DNA of 25,103 nucleotides from Pelargonium cotyledonis (taxonomy: Eukaryota > Streptophyta > Magnoliopsida > Geraniales > Geraniaceae). Both the position numbers and the translations under genes were made by a program. The stretch covers positions 1-25,103 of the forward strand of contig JAYMTA010000699.1 of assembly GCA_036897625.1 (NCBI GenBank), written 5' to 3'. Below are positions 1-13,800 of the stretch, piece by piece. Positions within the stretch are counted from its first letter, which is position 1. The number at the start of each line of letters is the position of its first letter. A model generated the notes under the pieces. It saw nothing but the letters and a program-made list of their open reading frames with translations. It was not told the origin of the DNA and made no database searches.

Positions 1-444
1 CCTATTGTATCAATTTTCTACATTTATGTAATAAATATTTTTTTTACACGACATTGTAATTACATTTGACTAGTCGCGAATTATTTTTTTCGGGTCGACT
101 AAATGTTGTGTCTCTTCGCAAATTCAAACGACATAATTGTGGCAATTATTAGTCACGAAAAAGGGTATAAATTGTAATTTTTTAAACTATATGTAAAAGA
201 ACGTAATTTTTTTTTAGACCAAAAAAAAAAATTACACCGGTGGCCGGAGTAGGAATTCCAAAAAGGGTTTGATTTTTTGGAATAAAAAAATGGACCCTTT
301 CGAAGGGAGCTAAATGACTAGTTTTTCATATTATGTGGCTAATTCTCTAAATTTTTGTTTCTATTGTGCTAAAAGCCCAAAAAACCCGTTAGACAAAGTA
401 ACATACATAATAATCATATCATTGTGTGATTAATTATTCAACAA
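1..444. other. AT-rich intergenic sequence, no gene seen
   Basis: I see no gene here. The sequence is AT-rich with several T or A homopolymers. Short blocks around 75-90, 95-110 and 150-160 share a 'gtcgc/tcgac/gtcac' flavour next to 'gaa' runs. That is reminiscent of degenerate transposon termini, but I could not pair any inverted repeats. The right part probably lies just beyond the polyadenylation region of the minus-strand HSP70 gene. Confidence 0.5.
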
Positions 445-621
445 GTGCAGTGGTCAGCAACTGAAATCACTTGCAGCAAAATTCTTGCAGATAATGCTCA
501 ATCAAAATCATGGCCTACTTTGAATCCAGCTTTCAAATTTTTAGATACAAAACTGCAGAAACTCATACATATCCTAAAAGCAACTTCAAAATTGAAGTCA
601 CACATCTCTTATATAACTTGC

Positions 622-4293
<3,672 letters not shown>

Positions 4294-4351
4294 GGCAGTG
4301 ACGGAGATCGATCGAAGATCGCAAGAGAAACGGAGATGGAGAGTGGTTGGG

Positions 4352-4361
4352 TTTAGGGTTT
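4352..4361 (-). promoter_or_regulatory. Telo-box (AAACCCTAAA) in the HSP70 leader
   Basis: On the minus strand this reads AAACCCTAAA, followed by more AACCC-like sequence, about 60 nt upstream of the HSP70 start codon. Telo-boxes are common near the transcription start of plant housekeeping, translation and mitochondrial-protein genes. A single short motif can occur by chance, so the role is inferred from position. Confidence 0.5.
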
Positions 4362-4440
4362 TAGAGGGTTTAAATGAGAGGTACGAGATGAGACTACGGG
4401 TTGCGCCGAGTTCTACAATTGTGTAGAAAAGACAGGTGCC

Positions 4441-4453
4441 GAAGATTCTAGAG
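4441..4453. promoter_or_regulatory. Heat-shock-element-like site upstream of mtHSP70
   Basis: The pattern GAAnnTTCnnGAG occurs here: two perfect and one near-perfect alternating nGAAn-type modules. It lies 148 nt upstream of the HSP70 start. Heat shock factor trimers bind three or more such modules. A site at this place in an HSP70 promoter is plausible, but it is only minimal length and untested. Confidence 0.45.
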
Positions 4454-5509
4454 ATGAGTTAAGAGGGTGTTTGGGGGCGTTATGCGGCGTCGTTTGGTCC
4501 TTCGAGTTGGTTGATTTAGAACCGCAATTGGTGTTTTTTGGTGCCACGTAGCTTTGAGCCTTGAGGAACATGCCATCTTGTTTGGTGGATTTCTTTTTCT
4601 CCAAGAAAATACATTCCTTCAAAAAAGAAAAAATGCTAATAAATCATTTTTAAATACTTAAAAATAAATAGAAGTAACACTTTTTTTTTTAATCTTTGGT
4701 AAACTTGGAAAATACCTCGAATTCGCTGTTTTTTTTATTAGTAAATATAATAGATATGCTAATGAGTTCATTGTTATCGTCCTTTCGAGGACATCCGATA
4801 AAAATTGAAAGTTCACTATTATCGGGTTAGATCAATGATAACACCCAAACCATAACTCATTTCGTAAGTTGGCAATTGAGTTCGGGCCAAGTTAAAATAA
4901 TCATATTTATTGGGCCACCTCTTACCAGCCCGGGCCCAATAAAAATAATGAAACCTAGTAAGACCCGTCAATTTTGTTCGGTATAACATATGCTTCACAT
5001 TAGGAAATTTGGATTGAAAATGTTTAATCCAAATCCGCCCCGAAAGTTGCATGAGTTTCATATATGACTTCAAATTTACATGCAAAATGTACGCATTCGT
5101 GCAAATTTGACCGATCCGAATGCAACACAAAACAGCAAAAATAACTACCAATCCACCTATATTGCACAAGTAAAAGTAACCATTCAGCAAAAGAAAATCA
5201 ACAGAATTGATGATTTCATTACCTCTGAGCAGTATTGAGTATCTACAGTTAATATGAACTCATAACAGTACAACTTTTGACACATTTGTTAGAAGTTAGA
5301 AAAATAATGTACTATGTGTCAAAATCTTGCCAAAAACTGGCAAGCAAAAGTGTCAGCAAAAAAAACAGCTTCACCTCTATACTAACTGAGATCATGAGCT
5401 GCACAAATATTTTGATCTTCACAACTATGTCGTCAACGATGAAATTCCATTGAGAATCCAAAAAATATGTACCAAAGAGATGTCAGTTGCTAATAAGCCT
5501 TATATGCTC
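4454..5509. other. Intergenic region between mtHSP70 and CorA-like genes, with paired GGGCC motifs
   Basis: I recognise no gene here. The left half is the upstream region of mtHSP70 (minus strand); the right end is downstream of the CorA-like stop codon. A short inverted repeat, TTATTGGGCC (4907-4916) facing GGCCCAATAA (4933-4942), contains two copies of the TGGGCC/GGCCCA site II-type element bound by TCP factors; another GGGCC lies at about 4883. A 123-codon minus-strand open frame (5190-4819) crosses this block but shows no recognisable domain. A homopolymer T run lies at about 4681-4690. Confidence 0.45.
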
Positions 5510-8171
5510 TTAGATCCGAAAGTAGCCCTGTTTTTCCTGACCTCCAGTTCGCAGAGTTCGCCTGAGGAACGACTTCCTGTTGAGAGACCAAGTTCTCTTC
5601 ACGATCCTCTCTTTATACCGAGAAACCACACAATGATATAAAGTCGGGAAAATGAAGCATAGCAGTGCTAAAACAAGTGTTCCCAAGCAGATTATCATGA
5701 CATTTCGGAACCCATTTATTTGATCCGGGTTTTTTTGTCCGGTCCATGGGACGCCCCCCACGTTCATGCCAAACACTGTTGCGACAGCACAGAATGTTAA
5801 TACTTACTAAGCATGTTTCGCTAAAGGTTATATCGGAGAAGGATAGTTATGTACCTCCGGTAATGATGGATAAAGGAAGGAATATTATTGAGAGGAACGA
5901 CAGATAATACAATTTCTTGTTTATTTGCTCGGCTTGCCAGCAATCTAAACCGGTCTGGACTGTTGTGACACGAGTTGCTATGAAACCCACATTCTCTTTT
6001 AGCCTCCTCACGCGTCCAATTAACTCATCGAGGGCGTTTATGTCTCCGTTGTCAAACCAATTTTTGTAAGAACATTTTTCTTTGACTCGAGGAAATACTT
6101 GCTCCCCATATGCAAGCACCTGTGTTCAGTAAATGTTACAATTTTTTAATAATAGTATTGGCCCATTGGATTCTTCCAAACGATGAAAGGAACATTGCAC
6201 CAAAAAACAACCTCACAGAAAACAGGTTGAACGTGTTGTTGAAGAATTATGCCCGAATGATGAAACATTCTAACGACTTTACTTTTCGAAATCGCGGGAT
6301 AACCGACGAAATCATATTTCTAGGTAACTAGTGAGTAAATCTACTAACGAATGAGAAGTTACCTGCAGGAGGCGCTGTAAGTTAAGATGCATTTTGGGAA
6401 ATTTTCTATTGTCCAGCATTTGTTTCTTCAAAGCAAAACTACCTGTAATGAACCAGAAGAGCAGTGCCTTATTTTCATTCCAATGACAAACCATACAAAT
6501 CCAAACATAAACCATATTTATGAGCACTGGGAACAAAAACACCCGGAATATCTTTCTAAAATCCCGTCATCGTCAATGGGTCTGGACGCCTATACCAAAC
6601 AGAAGTAGGACATGAAATATATCTAGGAGTAGAAACGAGGAGAAACTGAAAGATTAAAGGAAAAGCCCAAAGTAACTGTTCCTTTCTATTGAACTTAAAT
6701 ATATTTCAACTTATGAAAAATTATTATACATTTCTACAAAAGAACTCGCGGTTTAAAGTTACAGTTGAGCATATATTGGAACGGATAGACCGAATTTGGA
6801 AGAAACTATGGAACCTGACAGATTATATATATGGTGCTATAGAAGCAGAAAACAAACTACAAGGACTAATCAAAAGATAAGTTAATAAAAACGCCAAGAA
6901 GTGAAAAGAGTAGGAGAAGCCAAACAAAGCGGGAATGAGTGTACGAGCACAAATTTCTTGTCCCAAAATGAGTGTCCAATAGGACCAATACCAATATTGT
7001 CCCCAAGATAAGTTAGTTGACCTCTCAAGTTTGTTACAACAAGAGCACATAGGGGTATAAGAGGAAAGTCCAATCCTAAATAACTTATCCTTTTTTTTTT
7101 TTTTTTTTACAAAAGTGGGAAAGTGGACAGTCATTTTAGAATGGAAGTAGTAAATCCAACCCCGATTTTGGCCTTAAAAGCAACTGTAGTTGTTAGTTAT
7201 GAAATCATTATGACAGTCATTCCACATCAACTGAGAGACACAACCCATCTCAATTAAAAAATTATAATTAAAATCGTAAACTAAATCATGATTGTTAACA
7301 GTTTCAATATAGAAGTTGACGGCGGAGTAAGTTATATGATCTGCCTATATACAATAATCTGGAAAAAAAATGCGGGAAAAGTGGACTGTAAAGAGATTAT
7401 ATGAAACATACCTTTGTCCAGTTCAAGTTCAACAGAATCCAACTCCATCTCGAACTTCGTCAAAACATCTTGCAGGTGATCTATATGTGTGTCAATAACA
7501 TGAAGTACCAGATTCGAGATAGATCTAGGCACAGCATTATCCGCTTCTTGAGAGTGATTCATTGTCAATAAGAATTCAAGAACATGTTCCTTAATTACAA
7601 TCCCACTTCCTTCTCTCGGTTCGCCATTGTAATACCCATGACCCTCCACAGTAGGAATCTCTGAGAGAAGCGATTCACCCGCTGGTGAGAAACCCAATCT
7701 TGGAACATGCCCCAAAGACACAGTAATCAGTGAATTCTCAGTCACTCTGCCAGCAATTCTGAATGTGAAATTGCAAGAAGCAGGACCAGGTGAATTAACC
7801 CTGAAAACAAGTGCACCATCGACATGCCCGCAAAAGGGTCCATTGCTGACAAGTGATAGAATGTCCTGAAGTTTCAGAGGAGGACAGAGAACATCAATGA
7901 GGTGTTGTGTAGATTGTGCGAGTTTCAGATTTCCCTTGGGAAGTTCCACATGGTACCAACAAAACTCATCTCCTACGCCTTCTGTGAGATCCCATTCCTT
8001 GTTATAATAGTTACCGAACCCGTCAAACACATAGGCTTTCTGTTTCACAGCTCCGGGGTTATGGTTAAGGAGACTGCTACACCTGAGAAGATCCGCAAAG
8101 TCTTCGGACATTTCTCTGTCCATAACCCCACCCTCTCCATCACTTCTCTGGTCTTCTAGAGCTAACTCCAT
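5510..8171 (-). CDS. CorA-like magnesium/divalent cation transporter family protein, four exons, complete
   Basis: A plant member of the CorA superfamily, which form membrane channels for Mg2+ and related divalent ions; the substrate of this plant subgroup is not well defined. Exons on the minus strand: 8171-7412, 6442-6363, 6119-5855, 5775-5510. The joined frame gives 456 aa. The long N-terminal part (1 to about 240) is soluble and carries the 'KAYVFDGFGNYYNKEWDLTE' block typical of this plant family. A helical region follows, which contains the VKEKC and RLKENVGF segments. Two membrane segments sit near the C-terminus: TM1 at about 348-367 and TM2 at about 394-415. Between them is the diagnostic GMN motif (371-373) in the context GMNVGGVPW. 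A basic tail ends the protein. The start is the first in-frame ATG after stop-rich sequence. The domain layout separates it from MRS2-type proteins, whose N-terminal half looks different. Confidence in family is high; ion specificity is unknown. Confidence 0.93.
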
Positions 8172-9640
8172 ATGATTCCTAAGCTATCTAATACAGAACA
8201 AAACAAATATACCGACCTTGTCTTTTCTTTTCTCCTATGCTAGAAATGAATACACATTGATACAACCTGCACAACCATTAACAATTTGAAGATTCAACTC
8301 TTCCAAAACCCCAATGCTTCTATTTAAACCACAAGTTTTCATGATAATCCGAAAACTATGGCAATGTCATCAATCCTTTAAACCCATCTGAATAAGATAC
8401 ATATATTGATAAGATTTGAATCATATTGTCCCCAAAATGAAGACAGTTGCAACTTGACAGATCCAGAACCAAGCCCTAAATCCCCAAAACTTGCAGAAAC
8501 CCGCCAATGTTCAAAATCAACCATTCACCTATCCCTGGGAAACAAAACAAAATATCCACTCAATCCAAACACAAGGCATCACAGCAACTAAATTCAAATG
8601 CTGCCCATTTAAATTTTCAACAATAAAAAAGAGCAATCAACAACATTACATAAATTATAAATAAAACACAAAATGCTCTTGCCTCATTGGATTGCTAGTG
8701 AAATCGACGATCCAAGACCTGAAAAACAGAACCCAGATCAGAATCAGCAAAACCCAACATGGGTAACCAGAGAGCAACCAAATCCGAACAATTGAAGAAG
8801 ACGTTCTCAATTATGCTACTTCAGAAACTTCCCACAAACCTCCCCCATAAACAGCTAAAATATTTAATTTCAATAAAATACATAATTCTCAATACCTTCA
8901 CGTGTTGTTCAATAATAGTATAATTTAAGTAAAAATAAATAAAATGGGTTGTAAAGAAGTATGAATTTTGAGGCCAGAGAGTAAAAACAGGGATCGGATT
9001 TACAAAAACCAGTGTTTTTAAAACCCTTTTTGGCTCCAAAATTAGCTTTCTCTCGATGAATGCATGTTTATTTATCAAACCCAGATAGATAGTTTACCTT
9101 CTTTAGCATCAATCTTAGTGTCACTATACATGAGATGCAATTGAAGACACCATAATTGGATAGCTTTCTTCAGGAAAAAATAACCCACCAAAATGGTCTC
9201 GCGTGGTGATTTGTTCGATCTGAAGCTACGAACTCTTAAGTTGGTGAATTGAATGGTAAGGGTTACATTTTGTTTCGGATTTGCACCATTATTTTTTCTT
9301 TTTCCAAATTGCAATTTTGCTTCAGATTAATCCAATTTGTATCAGTGTCACCCAATTCGGTTAATATAATATTTGTATCATATGGGTTGGGCCAGAAAAA
9401 GATCATTATGTTCATGGTAATAGAAGTTATGGTTTTGAGGTGGTCCTTAGACTCCCAATGTGGAATGTGTCCAAGTTTTCATGGGCTTTTACAAGCCAAC
9501 CTGTTCAAAAAATGAAGTCCTTAGACCCACCTTGAAATACAAATATGGTCATTGCCTCATTGGTCATCCCAAATTCTCAAGTCCCTGAACTAGAAAGAGA
9601 AAAATGTTAGGGCACACTTGTTAAACAAAATCCAGGTTAG
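8172..9640. other. Intergenic DNA upstream of the CorA-like gene, possibly with a leader intron
   Basis: I see no protein gene. This is the 5' side of the CorA-like gene. A good minus-strand acceptor (gttctgtttttcag) lies at about 8719-8732, and a possible minus-strand donor (gaag/gtaaac) at about 9097. A spliced 5' leader is therefore possible but unproven. A 79-codon minus-strand open frame at 9314-9075 overlaps the candidate leader exon and resembles no family I know. The rest is AT-rich. Confidence 0.35.
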
Positions 9641-9832
9641 TTTAGGTGTGGACATCAGGTATTTGTTAAAATGACCAAGAGAAATCTTGGTGAAGAATTT
9701 AGGTATGCACATCAGCTGTTTGTTAAAATGCCCAAGAGAGATCTTGGTGAAGAATATGGAGGACAAGAGGCTCCAAGAAGGTTGCTGGTATCAGACTTGG
9801 AGATGGTCTTCCTTGTGGACTCTTCTAGGTGA
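9641..9832 (+). pseudogene. PPR-like relic with a 57-bp tandem duplication
   Basis: The sequence between the in-frame stop at 9638 and the stop at 9830-9832 is open in one frame. It contains two near-identical 19-codon units, 9644-9700 and 9701-9757, each reading like 'AHQLFVKMPKRDLGEE'. That resembles the second helix of plant pentatricopeptide repeats (consensus A-x-x-F-x-x-M-P-x-R-D). No start, no further repeats and no flanking PPR sequence were found, so if the resemblance is real this is a fragment. The duplication itself is certain; the PPR assignment is tentative. Confidence 0.35.
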
Positions 9833-10680
9833 TGGGTCTTGTTCCATATACTATTAATTATCAATAATTGATTTGTTGTTGACTGTCCATTGTATGTGAA
9901 TGACTTGCAGTTCTATGACTTATTGGTTTGGCATTGCAAGCTCTAGAATCAGTGGCAAGCTTGAAAGGTAAGTTTCTAGAGTGAAAACAAAACAGATGAT
10001 GGAAATACATATGTTCTCATATGATTGGATTGGTAACTGTCCTTCCCCTATCTAGCGCTTCCCACCAGTCAGTCATATATGTAAACACTACAAAACATTA
10101 TCATATTTTTTATTTTTCTCAAACCAGTGACAGTACTATTATGGGATTCTTAATGTAAAATAAGAAATAGGGATAGTTTCCCATAAACCTGTACTATTTT
10201 TCTTTCATCCAACCACCAAGTTCACCAAACTTTTTTTTTTTTTTAATAAGCGAATTCACCAAACTTGTTACAATGTTAATTTTTGGTGAAAAGACTTTTA
10301 CCCTCAATAAGTATGAGGGTTGGGCTACATTTCATTTACAACATCTAAGATTAGATTAGAAGAGATGGAGTGATAGAAGGTCAACCACAACTTTGCATCT
10401 CCGCCTTGTCAACAATCGTTGCCTTGCCTCACCACCTTGCGAGGAACGCTTATCTGTCTTGATGATAAAGTTAACTTACAATATGTTCATTACAACATGG
10501 GAATATATGGTTCGGTGAAGGAAAAAATAGTAATTGGGGTTATGTGATTTTGGGGTCAACTTTAGGTGGTCATGTGAAATTACCTTTATGTTTCAATATC
10601 TTTATTTTGAAAAAGAAAAAGAAAACTCTAATGTGATTGTAATCGATATTATCATTATGGTTGGGTTCTACTTTATTTGA
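9833..10680. other. Intergenic DNA upstream of the FRO gene
   Basis: No gene or RNA was recognised. The stretch is AT-rich with T and A homopolymers (for example around 10231-10244). It forms the distal promoter of the plus-strand ferric reductase gene. I did not find a convincing named cis-element here. Confidence 0.4.
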
Positions 10681-10681
10681 C

Positions 10682-10702
10682 TATATATATATATGTATAT
10701 GC
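10682..10702 (+). promoter_or_regulatory. Probable TATA box of the FRO gene
   Basis: An uninterrupted TATATATATATGTATAT tract lies about 195-215 nt upstream of the FRO start codon. It would place transcription initiation near 10715-10735 and give a leader of roughly 165-180 nt. The assignment is by position and composition only. Confidence 0.5.
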
Positions 10703-10768
10703 TTCATGAGACAGACACGACAGTAAAAGGACAGGTCTCTTTCCTGTCATCTATATCTTTCAATTACC

Positions 10769-10790
10769 ATGCTATTTTGATTACATGTGA
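10769..10790 (+). promoter_or_regulatory. Two minimal upstream ORFs in the FRO leader, one an AUG-stop
   Basis: Between the probable TATA box and the main start there are two upstream ATGs. ATG at 10769 reads only three codons before TGA. ATG at 10785-10787 is followed directly by TGA (10788-10790), a start-stop element. AUG-stop elements in plant 5' leaders can stall ribosomes and reduce downstream translation, and in the boron transporter gene NIP5;1 they act in a nutrient-dependent way. Whether they lie in the mature mRNA depends on the real transcription start. Confidence 0.4.
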
Positions 10791-10896
10791 TTTACTGTCG
10801 CAGCGAGTTTTAAAGAACCTAGTAGGGTGAAAGCATATATTTTGTTTGGAATTTGGTTCAAAAGAAGAAGAGAAAGGAGTCTTGCTTGTTCATCAA

Positions 10897-13800
10897 ATGA
10901 CCAGAAATTGTTCTCTCTCAATGAATGAAAATTCAGCTCATCATGACCCACTTCTTTTGAGTCCTGTTGGGCCTGATTACATCAAGAAGACGAATCCTTT
11001 TGTAATTTGGTTGAAATGTGCTCTCAAGATTTTAATATTGGTGGTTTTCGTTGCCTGGGTTGCTGTTATTTTTCTGTATCCAGTGGAGTTCTTCAACAAA
11101 ATGTATGAAGCTTGGATTGAAGCTGCAGCAGGAAATTTTGTGGAGATTTCAGGTAATTGGTTTCGTTTTGTTTTGAGCAGAGATTAATGATTAGTAACTT
11201 ATGTAGTGTGTAGATTAAAAAAATTGTTTAGAAATGAGAATAAATAGTTTCATTGTTCACAATTAGAGATTTCTAATCCAAACGCTAGCTTACTGTTTGA
11301 TTAGTACTTAGTGATCTCAATCTCGGTTAGTAAGTTTGTAACTGCAAATCACAGGAAGGGTACTAATTGTGTTCAGCAGCCCAGTGATCATAATTGCAGT
11401 TTTTGCTTTAGCATATAATATCATCTCTTCATCCAAGGAAGAGCTCCAAGGCCAACACATGTAAGCAAGTTTAAATGTTCATTTGAATTGTTGGGTTATG
11501 AACTTTGGAGTGATACACAACTTGGGCTTCGTTTCTTGTTCTGTTTTGAGAAAGCATATAATTATCTATCAAATCTTTTATTATTTGCCACTTTGGCTAA
11601 TCACAGGGAGGATTCTTGTGCGACCCCAAGTTATCGCTTGTGGACATCTCCAGTTCTGGTGGATGGACCACTCGGTGTTGTTTCTGCTGCAGAGCTTATT
11701 GGGATTCTTGTTTTTCTGGTATATATCATTTGGGCTTTTGTTGTTTATAACATCAGGAACATCAGTGAGCTTCTTGTAACTACAGAGAACAAAATGTAAG
11801 ATTTTTCCCCCTCTTCATTTAGCCTTTTCTGTTATATGTAGAAGTCATTTTGAATGTGTTTTTTTGTTGTTGTTCAAGTATCTGAAGTTTGATAATCTTT
11901 AAGCACGCACATCTTTTGGTTTTGCAGCTTTTTTATGTTCTACATGTTGGGAATTTGCTTTGCTGAACTCGGAGTAATGTGCTTGGTGTTCTTGTTTCTC
12001 CCAGCCGCAAGAGGATCGATTATTCTCCGTTTCCTTAACATCCCTTTTGAGCATGCTGTCAGATATCATGTGTGGCTCGGAAATATCACAATATTGATCT
12101 TTACACTACACGGACTATGCATGATATTTTCATGGACAGCACAGGGAGATCTCCTTCGACAAGTAAGGGCTTTAACATAATTTTCAATACCTCTAATGCT
12201 TTAACCCATACAAATGAATCACAATTGGTCAAATTTTAGCATACTAAATAATCCACTTATGGTTCAAAAAATCAACATGGCATATCAGTTAAGGACTGTC
12301 ACATGTGCATATTGATGAACACAACATTTTTGATTCATTGTGTAAGTGTTAAGATAGTACATGATCGCCCAAGGACCATCAACTTAAGTGACCGAATGAT
12401 CCTTGATGCCTTTTTAGGAAGGTGAACTTAGCAGATGTTCTGTTTAAGCCCATTCAATGCCAAAGTTAGAGATAAAGAAGATTATAAATGATTAAAGATG
12501 TTATGGCTTTCACCCTCTTTTTTACCCCGTATAGAGAGACTAGGAGGGGGACACGGGGGATCCTTTTGTGCCAGCTGATCGGGGATTCTAGAAAAGCTAG
12601 CGCTAGCTCGAGCTGTGATGACCTAGATGGCGTGTATTTTGGGGGAGAGCCTATGTTTGGGCCGAAGTAAGCTTCCTGTCGTTAATTAGAGTCTATCGAT
12701 TCTCTGTACGGGTTAGGGTATATCAGAAGGAATGTTTCTGGTCGTGACTTTATTTTAGGATCTGCCATGTTGGTGTTGGGCTAGAAAGATTCTTTGTGCA
12801 TGATCAGTAAGACATAGATGTTGAGAAAAAATGTTGAAGCAACTTATTTTACGTTTTATTATGTTGCAGATAATGTTATGGGAAGATTATGGTGTTGCAA
12901 ACCTTGCAGGAGTCATCACTCTTTTGATAGGTCTCATAATGTGGGTCACGTCACTTCCTATGTGGCGAAGGCAATTCTTTGAGCTCTTCTTTTACACCCA
13001 TCAGCTCTACTTCGCCTTCATCTTGTTCTTCGCTATGCACATTGGTGATTACATTTTCAGTATGGCAGCCAGAGGCATCTTTCTCTTCATGATTGACCGT
13101 TTCTTGAGGTTTTGTCAATCACGAAGGTCAATTCACATTATCTCCGCCAGATGCTTTCCCTGTGGAGTTGTGGAACTCACTCTTTCAAAACCCGCAAGTA
13201 CTAGATATATCATTTCTCGCATTTTTCCCATTTCTTGCATATATGTTAAGTGTAATGAACTTGTTTCTTGATGATGCACTGATGCTCTTACTTTGACATT
13301 GTAGATTTGCAGTACAACGCACTCAGTTTTATCTTCCTTCAAGTTCGTGAAGTATCTTGGTTCCAGTGGCATCCCTTCAGTGTCTCGTCTAGTCCTCTGG
13401 ACGGCAAAAACCATTTCTCTGTTCTGATAAAAGTTCAAGGTCAATGGACAACAAAGCTAAGAGATAGAATCTCAAAGTTTTCAAATGTGCCGGAGTCTCT
13501 AAGAGAGTATTACAAGATAACAGCTTCTGTTGAGGGACCATATGGTTATGAATCACCGTACTATCTAATGTAAGCCTTCTGTTTCCTCACACTTCATACG
13601 CATTAGCACATGTTGACGAGTACAATAACAAATTTGTGATAATTTTGTTGCTATTTCAGGTATATGAACCTTATATTAGTAGCTGGTGGTATTGGGATTT
13701 CACCGTTTTTTGCTATCTTGCGTGATGTTCTTCATCGGATTAGGAGAGGGAAACCTTGTCCACCAAGAAATATAATGTTAGTTTGGGCTATCAGAACATC

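Noticed and set aside
4340-4375. Possible interstitial telomeric repeat
   Set aside because: Only one full AAACCCTAAA unit with a diverged neighbour is present; it is better read as a promoter telo-box.
4819-5190. 123-codon minus-strand open frame upstream of mtHSP70
   Set aside because: It crosses a site II-containing inverted repeat, has no recognisable domain and shows unremarkable composition; most likely a chance open frame.
10846-10896. N-terminal extension of FRO from a TTG at 10846
   Set aside because: The frame is open, but plant nuclear genes start at ATG almost always; the in-frame ATGs at 10897 and 10921 give family-like N-termini.
12488-12670. 60-codon plus-strand open frame in FRO intron 4
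   Set aside because: It spans the palindrome-rich block, has no family similarity and is interrupted from FRO exons by stops.
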